Counted from the stretch's first letter, positions 27,733 to 36,839 are shown. The stretch: 64,000 nt of DNA from Arthrobacter sp. zg-Y919 (GCF_030142045.1 NZ_CP126242.1:2976001-3040000); one strand, 5' to 3'. A program made the numbers and translations. Notes: generated from the letters alone by a model not told the origin.

Positions 27733-28826
27733 ATGTCGGAATGATTGGGTGCGGAGCGATTGCGTCGCAGTACCTCGCAACGATTCCCTCCCTGCCGTCC
27801 ATCCGCCTCCAGGCGGTCGCCGACCTGGACCACCGCCGCGCAGTCGCCGTCGCAGAGTCCACCGAAAACATCCGCGCGATGACCGTCGATGAACTGCTGG
27901 CCGATCCGGACATAGACACGGTCCTTAATCTCACGATCCCTGCCGCCCATGCCGAGGTCGCGGCGCAGGCCATCGCTGCGGGAAAGCATGTCTACGGCGA
28001 AAAACCCCTGGCCGCGGATACGGCCTCGGCCCGGCACGTCCTCGACCTGGCGCAGCACGCCGGCGTCCGGGTGGGATGTGCTCCCGACACGGTGCTCGGC
28101 ACGGGGATCCAAACCGCCCGCAAAGCCGTCGACGACGGCCTGATCGGCCGCCCTATCTCTGCCGTCGCAACAATGGTCACCCCCGGCCACGAACGGTGGC
28201 ATCCCAACCCGGACTTCTATTACGTTCCGGGTGGGGGCCCGCTCCTGGACATGGGCCCGTACTACGTCACGGCCCTGGTCACCCTGCTCGGCCCTGTCAG
28301 TTCGGTGATCGGTGCAGCCAGCCACACCCGGGCCCACCGCATCATCGGGTCGGGTCCGCGCATCGGCGAATCAGTACCTGTCTCCGTGGATACCCATGTC
28401 ACCGGGGTGCTGGTCCATGACTCCGGCGCGTTGTCCACGCTGATCATGAGCTTCGATGCGGTGAATACCCGTGCTTCCAACATCGAGGTACATGGCGAGG
28501 CGGCCAGTCTGACCGTCCCTGATCCCAACTACTTCGACGGCGACGTCTCCATCTACACGCTTGCCGGCAGTGACGGCGGGTGGAGCACTCTCCCCGCCAG
28601 CGCAGGCTACCTTGGTGCGGGCCGCGGTTATGGCCTGGCCGACATGGCCCTCACTCCGGCCGGTGAACAACACCGCGCCAACGGCCAGCTCGCCTATCAC
28701 GTCCTCGATGTCATGGAATCGCTGCTGCGGTCAGCAGCAGAGGGAGTTTCGGTTCCGGTGCAAAGCACCGCAGAGCGGCCCAAGGCGGTTCCGCTCACGT
28801 CGCTCTCCTCACTCGCCGTTCCGTAA
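27717..28826 (+). CDS. Second Gfo/Idh/MocA-family oxidoreductase
   Basis: A 369-residue dehydrogenase with VGMIGCGAIASQYLATI as Rossmann loop, GEKPLAADTASARHVL as EKP motif and GPLLDMGPYYVTALVTLLG as the active-site His-equivalent helix, where Tyr replaces the usual His region (MGPYYV). GTG 27717 is chosen because GAAAGGGG lies 7 bases upstream; it overlaps the ThuA-like gene by 16 bp. Only moderately similar to the first oxidoreductase in this operon, so it likely acts at another step. Confidence 0.88.
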   Translation: MGEPLNVGMIGCGAIASQYLATIPSLPSIRLQAVADLDHRRAVAVAESTENIRAMTVDELLADPDIDTVLNLTIPAAHAEVAAQAIAAGKHVYGEKPLAADTASARHVLDLAQHAGVRVGCAPDTVLGTGIQTARKAVDDGLIGRPISAVATMVTPGHERWHPNPDFYYVPGGGPLLDMGPYYVTALVTLLGPVSSVIGAASHTRAHRIIGSGPRIGESVPVSVDTHVTGVLVHDSGALSTLIMSFDAVNTRASNIEVHGEAASLTVPDPNYFDGDVSIYTLAGSDGGWSTLPASAGYLGAGRGYGLADMALTPAGEQHRANGQLAYHVLDVMESLLRSAAEGVSVPVQSTAERPKAVPLTSLSSLAVP

Positions 28827-28914
28827 ACGCTTCCAAGTCGCGGTGTGCTCCTCCGGGTGTCTGAAAGGCAGGGGATCCGGGTACAGGATCGGTACGACGC
28901 GACAAGGAGCGCAC

Positions 28915-30348
28915 ATGTCCACCACCATCCGCCCAAAGGCCTCCGCTGCGCCGGGCACAGCGGTTTCGCCGGACCTGATCACCATCCTCGACCCGCGGGA
29001 CGGCACCGTCGTCGGCAGCCTGGAACCGACCAGCCGCGCCGGGATCCGGGCCGCCGTAGCGGCAGCCCGGGACGCGCTGCCGGGCTGGGCCGGCACCGCT
29101 CCCGCGGAGCGGGGCCGGCTGCTGCGTGCCGCCGCTGCCGCCCTGGGACTGCGTGCCGCCGAACTTGCCGGGGTGAACACCCGCGAGACGGGACGGCCGG
29201 AAGCCGAAGCCCTCGCCGGCGTGCACGCCGGTGTGGCGGCCCTGGAGCAGTATGCCGAACTCGGGCCGGTGCACCGGGGACACAGCCTCCGCGGGGGCGT
29301 CCTGGCCGCCGATTACACAGTGGCCGGGCCGCGCGGTGTCGCCGTGGTGCTTACCCCGTGGAATGATCCGGTGGCAGTGGCCGCCGGGCTGATCGGTGCG
29401 GCGCTGGCCGCGGGCAACACTGTGGTCGCCAAGCCCAGCGAGCGGTCGCCCCACACCGGGAAGCTGCTCGGTGAGATCCTGGCCCCGGTCTTCCCAGCCG
29501 GGGTACTTGCCACCGTCACCGGCGGGGCAGACGTAGGTGCCCATCTGAGTATGGATACCGAAGTCGATGTCCTGGCACACGTCGGTTCCAGCGAGACAGG
29601 GGAACGGATTGCCCGGGCGGCGGCCCTGACGGGAGCCCACGTCATCCTGGAAAACGGCGGCAACGACCCGCTGCTGGTGGACGGGGACGTGGATCCGCAG
29701 TGGGGGGCCGGACAGGCCGCCGTCGGGGCCTTCAGCAACAGCGGCCAGATCTGTACGTCGGTGGAGCGTATCTACGTCCACCGCAGCATCGCGGACGCGT
29801 TCTGCGCCGGACTCACCGCCGAGGCGAGGCAACGCAACGTGGACCGGGCCGTGGCTCCGCTGGTGGATACCCGGCTCCGCGATGCTGTGCACCGGCAGGT
29901 AGCCCAGGCGCTGGCACGCGGCGCCACGGTTGCCGAAGGCGGAGTAGTGCCGGAAGGACCCGGCGCCCACTACCCGGCAACCGTCCTGCTGAACTGTTCG
30001 GCCGGGATGGACGTCTTCGATGCTGAAACGTTCGGCCCGGTGGCTGCCGTGCAGGTGGTGGACAGTTTCGAGGAGGGACTTGGCCTCGCCGCGCAGGGCG
30101 ATTACGGGCTGGCCGCCACGGTGCTGACGGGCAGCATCGCCCACGCGCAGCGTGCGGTCGCGGGCCTGGAGGTTGGCACCGTTAAGATCAACGCCGTCTT
30201 CGGCGGAGCTCCCGGCGGGTCGGCGCAGCCACGGCGCCGGAGCGGCCGCGGCTTCGGTTACGGCCCGGAACTCCTGGACGAGTTTTCCCTGGTGAAGGTG
30301 GTCCATATGGCCTCCCCCGGCCCCGCTTCGCCGGCAAGCCCGGCATGA
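28915..30348 (+). CDS. NAD(P)-dependent aldehyde dehydrogenase
   Basis: A 477-residue ALDH. LTPWNDPVAVAAGLIGAAL and VAKPSERSPHTG bind the cofactor, VILENGGNDPLLV holds the general-base Glu and NSGQICTSVERIYVH the catalytic Cys. AAGGAGC precedes the ATG by 6 bases. Its stop overlaps the HldE-like gene by 4 bp, so although it follows the sugar-catabolic operon, it is coupled with the glycan genes downstream. Which aldehyde it oxidises is unknown. Confidence 0.88.
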   Translation: MSTTIRPKASAAPGTAVSPDLITILDPRDGTVVGSLEPTSRAGIRAAVAAARDALPGWAGTAPAERGRLLRAAAAALGLRAAELAGVNTRETGRPEAEALAGVHAGVAALEQYAELGPVHRGHSLRGGVLAADYTVAGPRGVAVVLTPWNDPVAVAAGLIGAALAAGNTVVAKPSERSPHTGKLLGEILAPVFPAGVLATVTGGADVGAHLSMDTEVDVLAHVGSSETGERIARAAALTGAHVILENGGNDPLLVDGDVDPQWGAGQAAVGAFSNSGQICTSVERIYVHRSIADAFCAGLTAEARQRNVDRAVAPLVDTRLRDAVHRQVAQALARGATVAEGGVVPEGPGAHYPATVLLNCSAGMDVFDAETFGPVAAVQVVDSFEEGLGLAAQGDYGLAATVLTGSIAHAQRAVAGLEVGTVKINAVFGGAPGGSAQPRRRSGRGFGYGPELLDEFSLVKVVHMASPGPASPASPA

Positions 30349-31928
30349 CGGACTTCCCGCAGCCCGGAGAAGTGCGCGGCCTGACGCCGGGGCTGCCGGG
30401 CCGGATCGCGGCAGCCTCGCTGCGCGTGGCAGTCATCGGCGATGTCATGCTGGACGGCTGGTGGTCCGGGGTCACCGAGCGGTTCTGCCGCGAAGCTCCG
30501 GCACCCGTGGTTGATATCCAGCGTCGGAACTACGCAGCGGGCGGTGCGGGAAACACCGCCATGAACCTGCAGTGCCTCGGCGCGCGGGTGCGGCTCGGCG
30601 GGTTGACCGGCAGTGACGCGGCCGGCGCGCAGCTGCGTACGATCCTTTCCGGAGCGGGGGTGGACCTGGCCGGGCTGGTGCAGCATTCCGGTGCCGAAAC
30701 TGCCACCAAGTACCGGATAGTCGCCGGTGAGCAGGTGCTGTTCCGGCTCGACGACGGCGGCCGGTTTCCGGCGGCGGCCGAAGAACTGCTCGCCGCTTCG
30801 GTCCCCGCGCTGGTGGAGGGCGCCGACGCGCTGGTGGTCTGCGACTACGGCACCGGCCTGTTGCACGGGCGTGTCCGTGACGCCCTGATAGCGCTGCGGG
30901 GCGGCCGCCTGACCGTGGTGGATGCGCACGACGCCGCTGCCTGGTCCGGTCTGGGACCGGACCTGGTCACACCAAATGCCGCCGAAGCCGCCCTGCTGCT
31001 GGGCAGGGACCTGGGGCCGGACCGTGCCGCAGGAGTGCGTGCCGCGGCTCCGGCCCTGCTGGCCGCTGCCGGTACCGCCGCAGCCGCAGTCACCCTGGAC
31101 CGGGACGGAGCGGCCCTGATCAGCGCCGGCGGCGGATTCCACCGCACCTGGGCCCGTCCCGCCGCGGAAAAGCAGGCATCGGGCGCCGGCGATACCTTTG
31201 TAGCCTGCCTGACCCTGGCCCGGGCCGCAGGCCTGCCGCTGTCCACCGCCGCCGATCTGGCGCAGAACGCCGCCGACATAGTGGTCCAGCGGCCCGGAAC
31301 CTCCGTGTGCAGCACCGCCGACCTGGAAAAACACCTGGACAGCTTTGCCGACACGGCGCTTAGCCAAAGCGAGCTCCTGGCCCGGACGGCCGCCGAACGG
31401 TCTGCCGGGCGCCGGATTGTCCTGACCAACGGCTGCTTCGACGTGCTGCACCGCGGGCATACCCGGTACCTGAACCAGGCCAAGCAGCTCGGGGACATCC
31501 TGGTGGTGGCCCTGAACAGCGACGCGTCCGCCCGCCGGTTGAAAGGACCCGGCCGTCCGATTAACCCGGTGCACGACCGGGCCGGGATCATTGCAGCGCT
31601 CAGCTGCGTGGATTACGTGACCATTTTCGACACCGACACTCCGATTCCGCTGATCCGCGAACTGCGGCCGGATATTTACGCCAAGGGCGGGGACTACTCC
31701 GCCCAGATGCTCGCCGAAACCCCCGTGGTGGAGGAATGCGGCGGACGCGTGCGGATTCTGGACTACGTCTCCGACCACTCCACCACTGCCCTGGTCTCCC
31801 GGATCCGGGCGGGTGGCACCCCTCCTCCTCCCGCGGAGCGGCGGCAGGGAGGCGACGCCGGGTACGGGACCGGCGATCCCGCGGGCACCCACGGCACCGA
31901 CAACGGCACCTCCGGGGATCCCCCGTGA
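30345..31928 (+). CDS. hldE: Second HldE-like heptose kinase / nucleotidyltransferase
   Basis: A 527-residue bifunctional protein. The ribokinase-like domain begins near residue 25 (VAVIGDVMLDGWWSG), contains GGAGNTAMNLQCLGA and ends with KQASGAGDTFVACL. From about residue 358 comes the nucleotidyltransferase with TNGCFDVLHRGHTRYLNQA and YAKGGDYS. The motifs are closer to canonical HldE than those of the gene at 2381, so the two may serve different sugars or one may be a diverged copy. A C-terminal Gly/Pro/Thr tail of about 40 residues is extra. It overlaps the ALDH and the GT2 gene by 4 bp each. Confidence 0.87.
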   Translation: MTDFPQPGEVRGLTPGLPGRIAAASLRVAVIGDVMLDGWWSGVTERFCREAPAPVVDIQRRNYAAGGAGNTAMNLQCLGARVRLGGLTGSDAAGAQLRTILSGAGVDLAGLVQHSGAETATKYRIVAGEQVLFRLDDGGRFPAAAEELLAASVPALVEGADALVVCDYGTGLLHGRVRDALIALRGGRLTVVDAHDAAAWSGLGPDLVTPNAAEAALLLGRDLGPDRAAGVRAAAPALLAAAGTAAAAVTLDRDGAALISAGGGFHRTWARPAAEKQASGAGDTFVACLTLARAAGLPLSTAADLAQNAADIVVQRPGTSVCSTADLEKHLDSFADTALSQSELLARTAAERSAGRRIVLTNGCFDVLHRGHTRYLNQAKQLGDILVVALNSDASARRLKGPGRPINPVHDRAGIIAALSCVDYVTIFDTDTPIPLIRELRPDIYAKGGDYSAQMLAETPVVEECGGRVRILDYVSDHSTTALVSRIRAGGTPPPPAERRQGGDAGYGTGDPAGTHGTDNGTSGDPP

Positions 31929-32845
31929 CCCGGCGCTGGTCCGGCGACTGGGCACTCCCGCCGGGTTCCGGCAACCCGGCGGACGTGGACGTGTTGATTC
32001 CCACCCGTAACCGGCCGGCCGAACTTGCGGTCACCCTCGCCGGGCTGGCCGCCCAGGACGGCCTCCGCTTCGACGTCGTCATCAGCGACCAAAGCACCGA
32101 TGTCCCATCCTGGAACCACCCCGCCGCGGAGGCCATGGTCCGTGTCCTCCAGGCCCAGGGACGCTCCGTCCGGCTGCTGCGGCACCTGCCCGCCCGCGGG
32201 CTGGCCGAACAGCGGCATTTCCTGCTGGGGGAAGCCAGCGCACCGCTGGTCCTCTTCCTGGACGACGATGTCTGGCTGGAACCGGAGATGCTCGTCCGGT
32301 TGACGGCCGCGCTGGCGGCCTCCGGCGCCGGCTTCGTGGGGGCGGCCGTGCAGGGATTGTCGTATTTGTCCGACCGGCGGCCCGAGGAACAGCAGCCGTT
32401 CCAGATATGGGAAGACAACCAGGTGCAGCCCGAACGGATCCGCCGCGGCGAGCCGGGTTTCTCCCGCTGGACACTGCACAACGCCGCCAATCTGGCGCAC
32501 ATTGCTTCCGGACTGGGTATCCCGTCCGGCGAATGGCAGCTGTACCGGATCGCCTGGGTGGGGGCCTGCGTCCTCTATGACCGGGAAGCGCTGCTCGCCT
32601 GCGGCGGGTTCGGGTTCTGGGACCAACTGCCCTCCGGGCATGCCGGGGAGGACGTGGCGGCGCAGTGGCGGGTGATGGAGAGGTTCGGCGGCGCGGGGAT
32701 GGTTCCCTCCGGGGCGGTGCACCTGGAGTCGCCGACCACGGTCACCGACCGGTCCGCCGACGCCGCCGAGCTCCTGCTGGGTGCCGGCACCGACGATCTC
32801 CACAGACCTGAAAGTAACCCACCACGAAGGAGGAACCATGGCTGA
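31925..32845 (+). CDS. Glycosyltransferase family 2
   Basis: A 306-residue GT-A enzyme. VDVLIPTRNRPAELAVTLAG starts the nucleotide-binding domain, LVLFLDDDVWLEPEM holds the DxD metal site and GGFGFWDQLPSGHAGEDVAAQ supplies the catalytic ED region. GTG start at 31925 overlaps the HldE-like stop by 4 bp, and its stop codon lies within the start region of the DUF2795 gene. It probably transfers a sugar onto the same glycan; acceptor unknown. Confidence 0.85.
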   Translation: MTRRWSGDWALPPGSGNPADVDVLIPTRNRPAELAVTLAGLAAQDGLRFDVVISDQSTDVPSWNHPAAEAMVRVLQAQGRSVRLLRHLPARGLAEQRHFLLGEASAPLVLFLDDDVWLEPEMLVRLTAALAASGAGFVGAAVQGLSYLSDRRPEEQQPFQIWEDNQVQPERIRRGEPGFSRWTLHNAANLAHIASGLGIPSGEWQLYRIAWVGACVLYDREALLACGGFGFWDQLPSGHAGEDVAAQWRVMERFGGAGMVPSGAVHLESPTTVTDRSADAAELLLGAGTDDLHRPESNPPRRRNHG

Positions 32846-33449
32846 CAAGCCCAGCCCGATCGATGTCCAGAAGACCCTCGGTGGTCTGGACTATCCCGCG
32901 TCGAAGGAGGACATCGTCAAGAAGGCCGAAGGTGCCGGGGCCGGAGGAACGGTCCTGGAGGCGCTAAAGAACCTGCCGGAACGCCAGTATGACGCGCCGA
33001 CGGACATCGGCAGGGCGATTTCGGCTAGCTGGGCTGCTCAGGCAGTGGGATCCGTGGGACGGGGAGCTTCCGGATTATCCACCGGGGCCGGGGCTGCCGG
33101 CCTGCCCACGTTTCCGGCACCGCCGGGAATCTTTGCGGAGCTGCGGTTGATGCCCGAACCCTGGCTGAGGTGCTCGGGATTCGGCTTCTCCGTCATAAGC
33201 AGCAGCGAGGACACCAGCAGCGAGGCGATAAACGCGATGCCGACGGCGATGAGGCCGAGGTCGAACCGCAGTTCCTTTTCCGCTCCCCCGGTGGCGAAGA
33301 TCATGGTGGCAACACCGGCAATCACGGCCAGCACGGCAGAGAAGATCAGCGGTGCCTTTACGGAGTTCCGCTTCTGCGGCCCGCCGGTTGAGCTGTTCGC
33401 CACTATCATTGCCTCCTGCTGTGTTGGGGTGGCGCGGATCGGTGCGTAA
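32838..33449 (+). CDS. DUF2795 protein with run-on C-terminus
   Basis: The first 60 or so residues are a clear DUF2795 domain (KTLGGLDYPASKEDIVKKA, then TDIGRAI), a small cytoplasmic domain of unknown function common in actinobacteria, preceded by a strong GAAGGAGG. Family members normally stop right after that point. Here the frame stays open for another 140 codons through the antisense of the neighbouring membrane protein gene. An added base in the ATTT run near 33019-33021 would put TAG at 33026-33028 in frame. The tail is therefore suspected to be an artefact of a frameshift or a recently lost stop. Confidence 0.6.
   Translation: MADKPSPIDVQKTLGGLDYPASKEDIVKKAEGAGAGGTVLEALKNLPERQYDAPTDIGRAISASWAAQAVGSVGRGASGLSTGAGAAGLPTFPAPPGIFAELRLMPEPWLRCSGFGFSVISSSEDTSSEAINAMPTAMRPRSNRSSFSAPPVAKIMVATPAITASTAEKISGAFTEFRFCGPPVELFATIIASCCVGVARIGA
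33038..33409 (-). CDS. Small membrane protein of unknown function
   Basis: A 123-residue protein with two predicted membrane helices (LIFSAVLAVIAGVATMIFA and LIAVGIAFIASLLVSSLLLM) separated by a short Glu/Lys/Asp-containing loop. The C-terminal 45 residues are Gly/Pro/Ala-rich and cytoplasmic. The start has an AGGAGG sequence 7 bases upstream on the minus strand. Family not recognised. It is convergent with, and overlapped by, the run-on tail of the DUF2795 gene. Confidence 0.75.
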   Translation of the reverse strand: MIVANSSTGGPQKRNSVKAPLIFSAVLAVIAGVATMIFATGGAEKELRFDLGLIAVGIAFIASLLVSSLLLMTEKPNPEHLSQGSGINRSSAKIPGGAGNVGRPAAPAPVDNPEAPRPTDPTA

Positions 33450-33479
33450 ATGCACCACGCGCGTTACCTAGTTTACGGC

Positions 33480-34034
33480 CTACGCCTGCTCCACTGCGGC
33501 GGTGCGGGAATCGTGCCGGGCACCCAGTGCGGAAATGGCCACGATCACGGCGGTGACAATCGCCGCGCCACCGGTCACTCCGAGCAGGGCGCGGACGCCA
33601 AGGTCGTAGAACGCCGGCACCAGGACACCTGCCACGAGCGCAGCCGCACCGGTGATCAGCCAGTCGCGTGCCGGGAGGAAGTCCCGCCGGTTCCGCACCC
33701 ACAGGATAATTTCCAGGGATCCACCAAGGATGAGGGCGGCAGCTGCCGTCACCCGGAACGCTTCGGCGGAGGCAAGTACCAGCGTGGCCGCACCGGCCAG
33801 GACATAAACCACTGCCTCAACCAGCAGGAAAGCCCGTACCTTGCCGTGTCCGCGGGCTGCGCCAAGCATCGGCCAGAGTGCGGCGCCGGTGAGCAGCAGG
33901 AAGGCTCCCCCCGCGTATGCCAGGACCGGCTCGGTGGGATCCTGCCAGAAGACGGTCAGCACGCCGTAAACGGCGGCCACCACCGCACGGACCAGCATGG
34001 GTCCCCAAGCTGCCCCGGGATTGGATGCGCCCAC
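33480..34034 (-). CDS. Multi-spanning membrane protein of unknown function
   Basis: A 184-residue protein with about six helices, including MLVRAVVAAVYGVLTVFWQ, FLLLTGAALWPMLG, LVEAVVYVLAGAATLVLAS and GAAIVTAVIVAISALG. The GTG at 34034 is chosen because GGAGG at 34042-34046 lies 7 bases upstream, where no ATG would suit. The helix pattern recalls HdeD/DUF308-type proteins but the resemblance is only general. Confidence 0.75.
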   Translation of the reverse strand: MGASNPGAAWGPMLVRAVVAAVYGVLTVFWQDPTEPVLAYAGGAFLLLTGAALWPMLGAARGHGKVRAFLLVEAVVYVLAGAATLVLASAEAFRVTAAAALILGGSLEIILWVRNRRDFLPARDWLITGAAALVAGVLVPAFYDLGVRALLGVTGGAAIVTAVIVAISALGARHDSRTAAVEQA

Positions 34035-34090
34035 TGCAGAGCCTCCGCTTTCACTTCGCCGTTGTGATGGCCGGTTGGCCACCGTCAAGC

Positions 34091-35449
34091 TTAGTCGCTC
34101 GCGCCTGCGGCCGCGGCACCGGTGACCATCCAGGCATCCCGCCGGGAACGCCACGACAGCGTCACGGCGCGGGCGCTCATGTAGCCAAGTGCGAAGGCCG
34201 CCCACAGCCAGGCAATCCCGCCGGTGCCGGACAGGCCTGCCGAGTGCACCCAGATCAGCAGCGGGAGATAGGCCGCCAGGTTCAGCAGCCCGGTGAGGGC
34301 CAGGTATCTGGCGTCACCCGCGCCGATCAGCACGCCGTCCAGCACGAACACCAGCCCGCAGATCGGCTGGGAAAGCGCGAGGACCCAAAGCCCGGCGGTC
34401 ATGGCCTGCTGCACCCCGGCGTCGTTAGTAAAGAGCACTCCTGCCACCGGTGCCACCAAGGCCAGCAGCGCCCCCGTGATGACGCCGAACCCCACCCCCC
34501 ACACGATCATCCGGCGCGTCAGGGCGCGGGCCAGCACCGTATCCCCGGCGCCCAGCTCCTTGCCGATCATGGCCTGGGCCGCGATCGCCAGGGCATCCAG
34601 CGCGAAGGCAAGGAAGGTAAACACGGTCATCACCAGCTGGTGGGCGGCGAGGGATTCCGGCCCCTGCGCGGTGGCGACCAGGACGGTGGCGAGCACCGCG
34701 GCGCGCAGGCTCAGCGTGCGCAGCATCAGCCACGACCCCACGTGGGCGGTGGCCCGGATCCCGGACGCGGCGGGCAGCAGAGAAACCCCCTGCGAGCGGG
34801 CCATCCGCGCCACCGCGGCGAGGTAGAACACCGCCATGCCGCACTGGGCAATGCTGGTGCCCAGCGCGGATCCCGCCACGGAAAGGGAGAACCCGTAAAC
34901 CAGCAGGTAGTTCAGCCCAATGTTGACGGCGAAGCCCACCGTGGCCACCACCAGCGGGGTGCGGGTGTCCTGCAGCCCGCGCAGCACTCCCGTGGCGGCC
35001 AGGACCACCAGCATGGCGGTCAGGCCCGGCATCGAGAAGCGCAGGTAGTCCACGGCGTAGCGGTGCACATCGCCGGTGGCCCCCATGGCGCTGCACAGCT
35101 GCGGAGCGAGCAGGAACCCGGCCGTGGAAAGCACCACGCCCAGCACGACTGCCAGGGCAATGCCGTCCCGTCCGGCGGCGAGCGCCTCGGCCTGCCGGTT
35201 GCCGCCGAGGTAGCGCGCCACCGTGCCGGTGGTGGAATAGGCCAGGAAAACCATCAGCCCGACGGCGGTCTGCAGCACCGTGGAGGCCAGGCCGACGCCG
35301 GCCAGCTGGGCCACCCCGAGGTGGCCGACAATGGCGGAGTCGGCCAGCAGGAACAAAGGTTCGGCAATCAGTGCACCCAGCGCCGGCAGGGCCAGGGCAA
35401 GGATCCGGCGGCTGAGCCGCCGGGAGGAAAGGTCGGCTTCGGTCTTCAC
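34091..35449 (-). CDS. MATE-family efflux transporter
   Basis: A 452-residue exporter with 12 predicted membrane helices. LALPALGALIAEPLFLLADSAIVGHLG is the first-helix family signature (described: Pro-x-Leu then Asp-Ser in helix 1), and YSTTGTVARYLGGN lies in helix 2. It resembles the DinF subgroup. Such proteins exchange Na+ or H+ for cationic drugs or metabolites. A repeat element lies just upstream at 35483-35570. Confidence 0.9.
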   Translation of the reverse strand: MKTEADLSSRRLSRRILALALPALGALIAEPLFLLADSAIVGHLGVAQLAGVGLASTVLQTAVGLMVFLAYSTTGTVARYLGGNRQAEALAAGRDGIALAVVLGVVLSTAGFLLAPQLCSAMGATGDVHRYAVDYLRFSMPGLTAMLVVLAATGVLRGLQDTRTPLVVATVGFAVNIGLNYLLVYGFSLSVAGSALGTSIAQCGMAVFYLAAVARMARSQGVSLLPAASGIRATAHVGSWLMLRTLSLRAAVLATVLVATAQGPESLAAHQLVMTVFTFLAFALDALAIAAQAMIGKELGAGDTVLARALTRRMIVWGVGFGVITGALLALVAPVAGVLFTNDAGVQQAMTAGLWVLALSQPICGLVFVLDGVLIGAGDARYLALTGLLNLAAYLPLLIWVHSAGLSGTGGIAWLWAAFALGYMSARAVTLSWRSRRDAWMVTGAAAAGASD

Positions 35450-35482
35450 GCCTTCCAGCCTACGTTTCGGGCACCTCCGGAA

Positions 35483-35570
35483 TCGAAAGTGCAGTACTTA
35501 CTGGTTTTCCGCTGGAAACCGGTAAGTACTGCACTTTCGATGCCCCAAACGGTAACTACTGCACTTTCGA
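35483..35570. repeat. Inverted and direct copies of a 19 bp repeat
   Basis: TCGAAAGTGCAGTACTTAC (35483-35501) is exactly mirrored by GTAAGTACTGCACTTTCGA (35522-35540); the 20 bp between them also contains a partial inverted repeat. A third copy, GTAACTACTGCACTTTCGA (35552-35570, one mismatch), follows and overlaps the 3' end of the MFS gene. The first two copies could form a cruciform or RNA hairpin between the two transporter genes. It looks like an intergenic repeat family rather than a simple terminator, because no T-run follows. Confidence 0.65.
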
Positions 35571-36839
35571 CGACGACGGCGTCCGCTCCCCGCCGTCGTC
35601 GTTCCTGCGTAGGACGACGACGGCCACCACTGCCGCCGCCAGCAGCAGCACTCCCACAAAAAGCACCAGTGACGGCCAGCCACCCTGCTGGAAGTAGTAG
35701 CCGCCCACCCAGCCCAGCAGGCTGGACCCCGTGTAATAGAAGAGGTTGTACAGCGAGGAGGCCTGCGCCCGCCCCTCATAGGCAAGCTGCGGAGTCCAGC
35801 CGGAGGCAATGGAATGCGCGGCGAAGAAACCGGCCGTGAACACCAGCAGACCGGACACAACGGCCGGAAGATTCTCGGCCAGCGTCAGGGCCAGGCCTGC
35901 CGCCATTGCCGCGATGGACAGCAGCAGCACCGGCTTCCGCCGGCCGCGGAGCCGGACGGCCAGGGTTCCGGCGGCCCGGGAGGACCAGGTGCCGGCGAGG
36001 TAGGCCAGGAACAGGGAGCTGGCCAGGCCCGAGGGCAGTCCGAAGGGCGGCTCGACCAGCCGGAAGCCGAGGTAGTTGTAGACCGCGACGAAGCCGCCCA
36101 TCAGCAGGAAGCCCTGCAGGTACAGGGCCAGCAGCCGGGGGCTGCGCAGATTGGCCACCAGCCGCGCAGCCAGGCCGTGGCCGGGGTCGGAGCGGCGCAT
36201 GGGGACAAAGCCGTGCTGGCGGGGAGCGGTAACCATAAACACGGCTGCGGCGCCGGCGGCCAGGAGACTCACGGCGGCCACGCCCACCCGCCAGTTCACC
36301 AGTTCCGCCAGCGGCGCGGCCAGGATCCTGCCGGCGAGGCCGCCGACAGTGGTGCCGGAGACATAGGTTCCGGCGGCGACGGCGGCATGGAGCCGGCTGA
36401 CTTCCTCGCTGAGGTAGGCCAGGGCCACCGCCGGGATTCCGCCCAGCGCCGCACCCTCCAGGAAGCGGAGCCCCAGCAGCACCGGCAGGCTGGGACTCAG
36501 GGGAACGGCCAGGCCCAGCAGCACCGCGGCCAGAATTGCCATCCGCATAACGGGCAGCCGCCCAAAACGGTCCGCTGCGGCGGACCAGGGAATCACTGCG
36601 ACGGCGAGTCCGAGGGTCGCGGCGGACACAGTGAGGGCGGCCGTCGAGGCGGAGATGTGCAGGTTCGCCGCCAGTTCCGGCAGGACCCCCTGCAGGGAGT
36701 ACAACTGGGCGAAGGTAGCCACACCGGCGGCGGCGAGTCCCACCAGGACGCCGCGGTAGCCGCTGCTGCCGGGCCGGTGCCCTGCAAACTGCCCCGTGGA
36801 GGGTCCGTCGGTTCCGGCGGCTTTGTCCTGCCGGCTCAC
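35556..36839 (-). CDS. MFS transporter (YnfM/arabinose-efflux-like)
   Basis: A 427-residue major facilitator with about 12 helices. VIPWSAAADRFGRLPVMRM is the motif A loop between helices 2 and 3, and the second half repeats a similar arrangement. The GTG at 36839 overlaps the preceding stop by 4 bp (GTGA). The last six codons (SSSKVQ stop) derive from the 19 bp repeat at 35552-35570, so the repeat supplied the C-terminus and stop codon. Substrate unknown. Confidence 0.87.
   Translation of the reverse strand: MSRQDKAAGTDGPSTGQFAGHRPGSSGYRGVLVGLAAAGVATFAQLYSLQGVLPELAANLHISASTAALTVSAATLGLAVAVIPWSAAADRFGRLPVMRMAILAAVLLGLAVPLSPSLPVLLGLRFLEGAALGGIPAVALAYLSEEVSRLHAAVAAGTYVSGTTVGGLAGRILAAPLAELVNWRVGVAAVSLLAAGAAAVFMVTAPRQHGFVPMRRSDPGHGLAARLVANLRSPRLLALYLQGFLLMGGFVAVYNYLGFRLVEPPFGLPSGLASSLFLAYLAGTWSSRAAGTLAVRLRGRRKPVLLLSIAAMAAGLALTLAENLPAVVSGLLVFTAGFFAAHSIASGWTPQLAYEGRAQASSLYNLFYYTGSSLLGWVGGYYFQQGGWPSLVLFVGVLLLAAAVVAVVVLRRNDDGGERTPSSSKVQ

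Noticed and set aside
33917..35839. Plus-strand open frame of about 640 codons
   Set aside because: It is rich in Gly, His, Gln, Arg and lies antisense to the MATE transporter, whose reading is clearly real; a GC-rich shadow.
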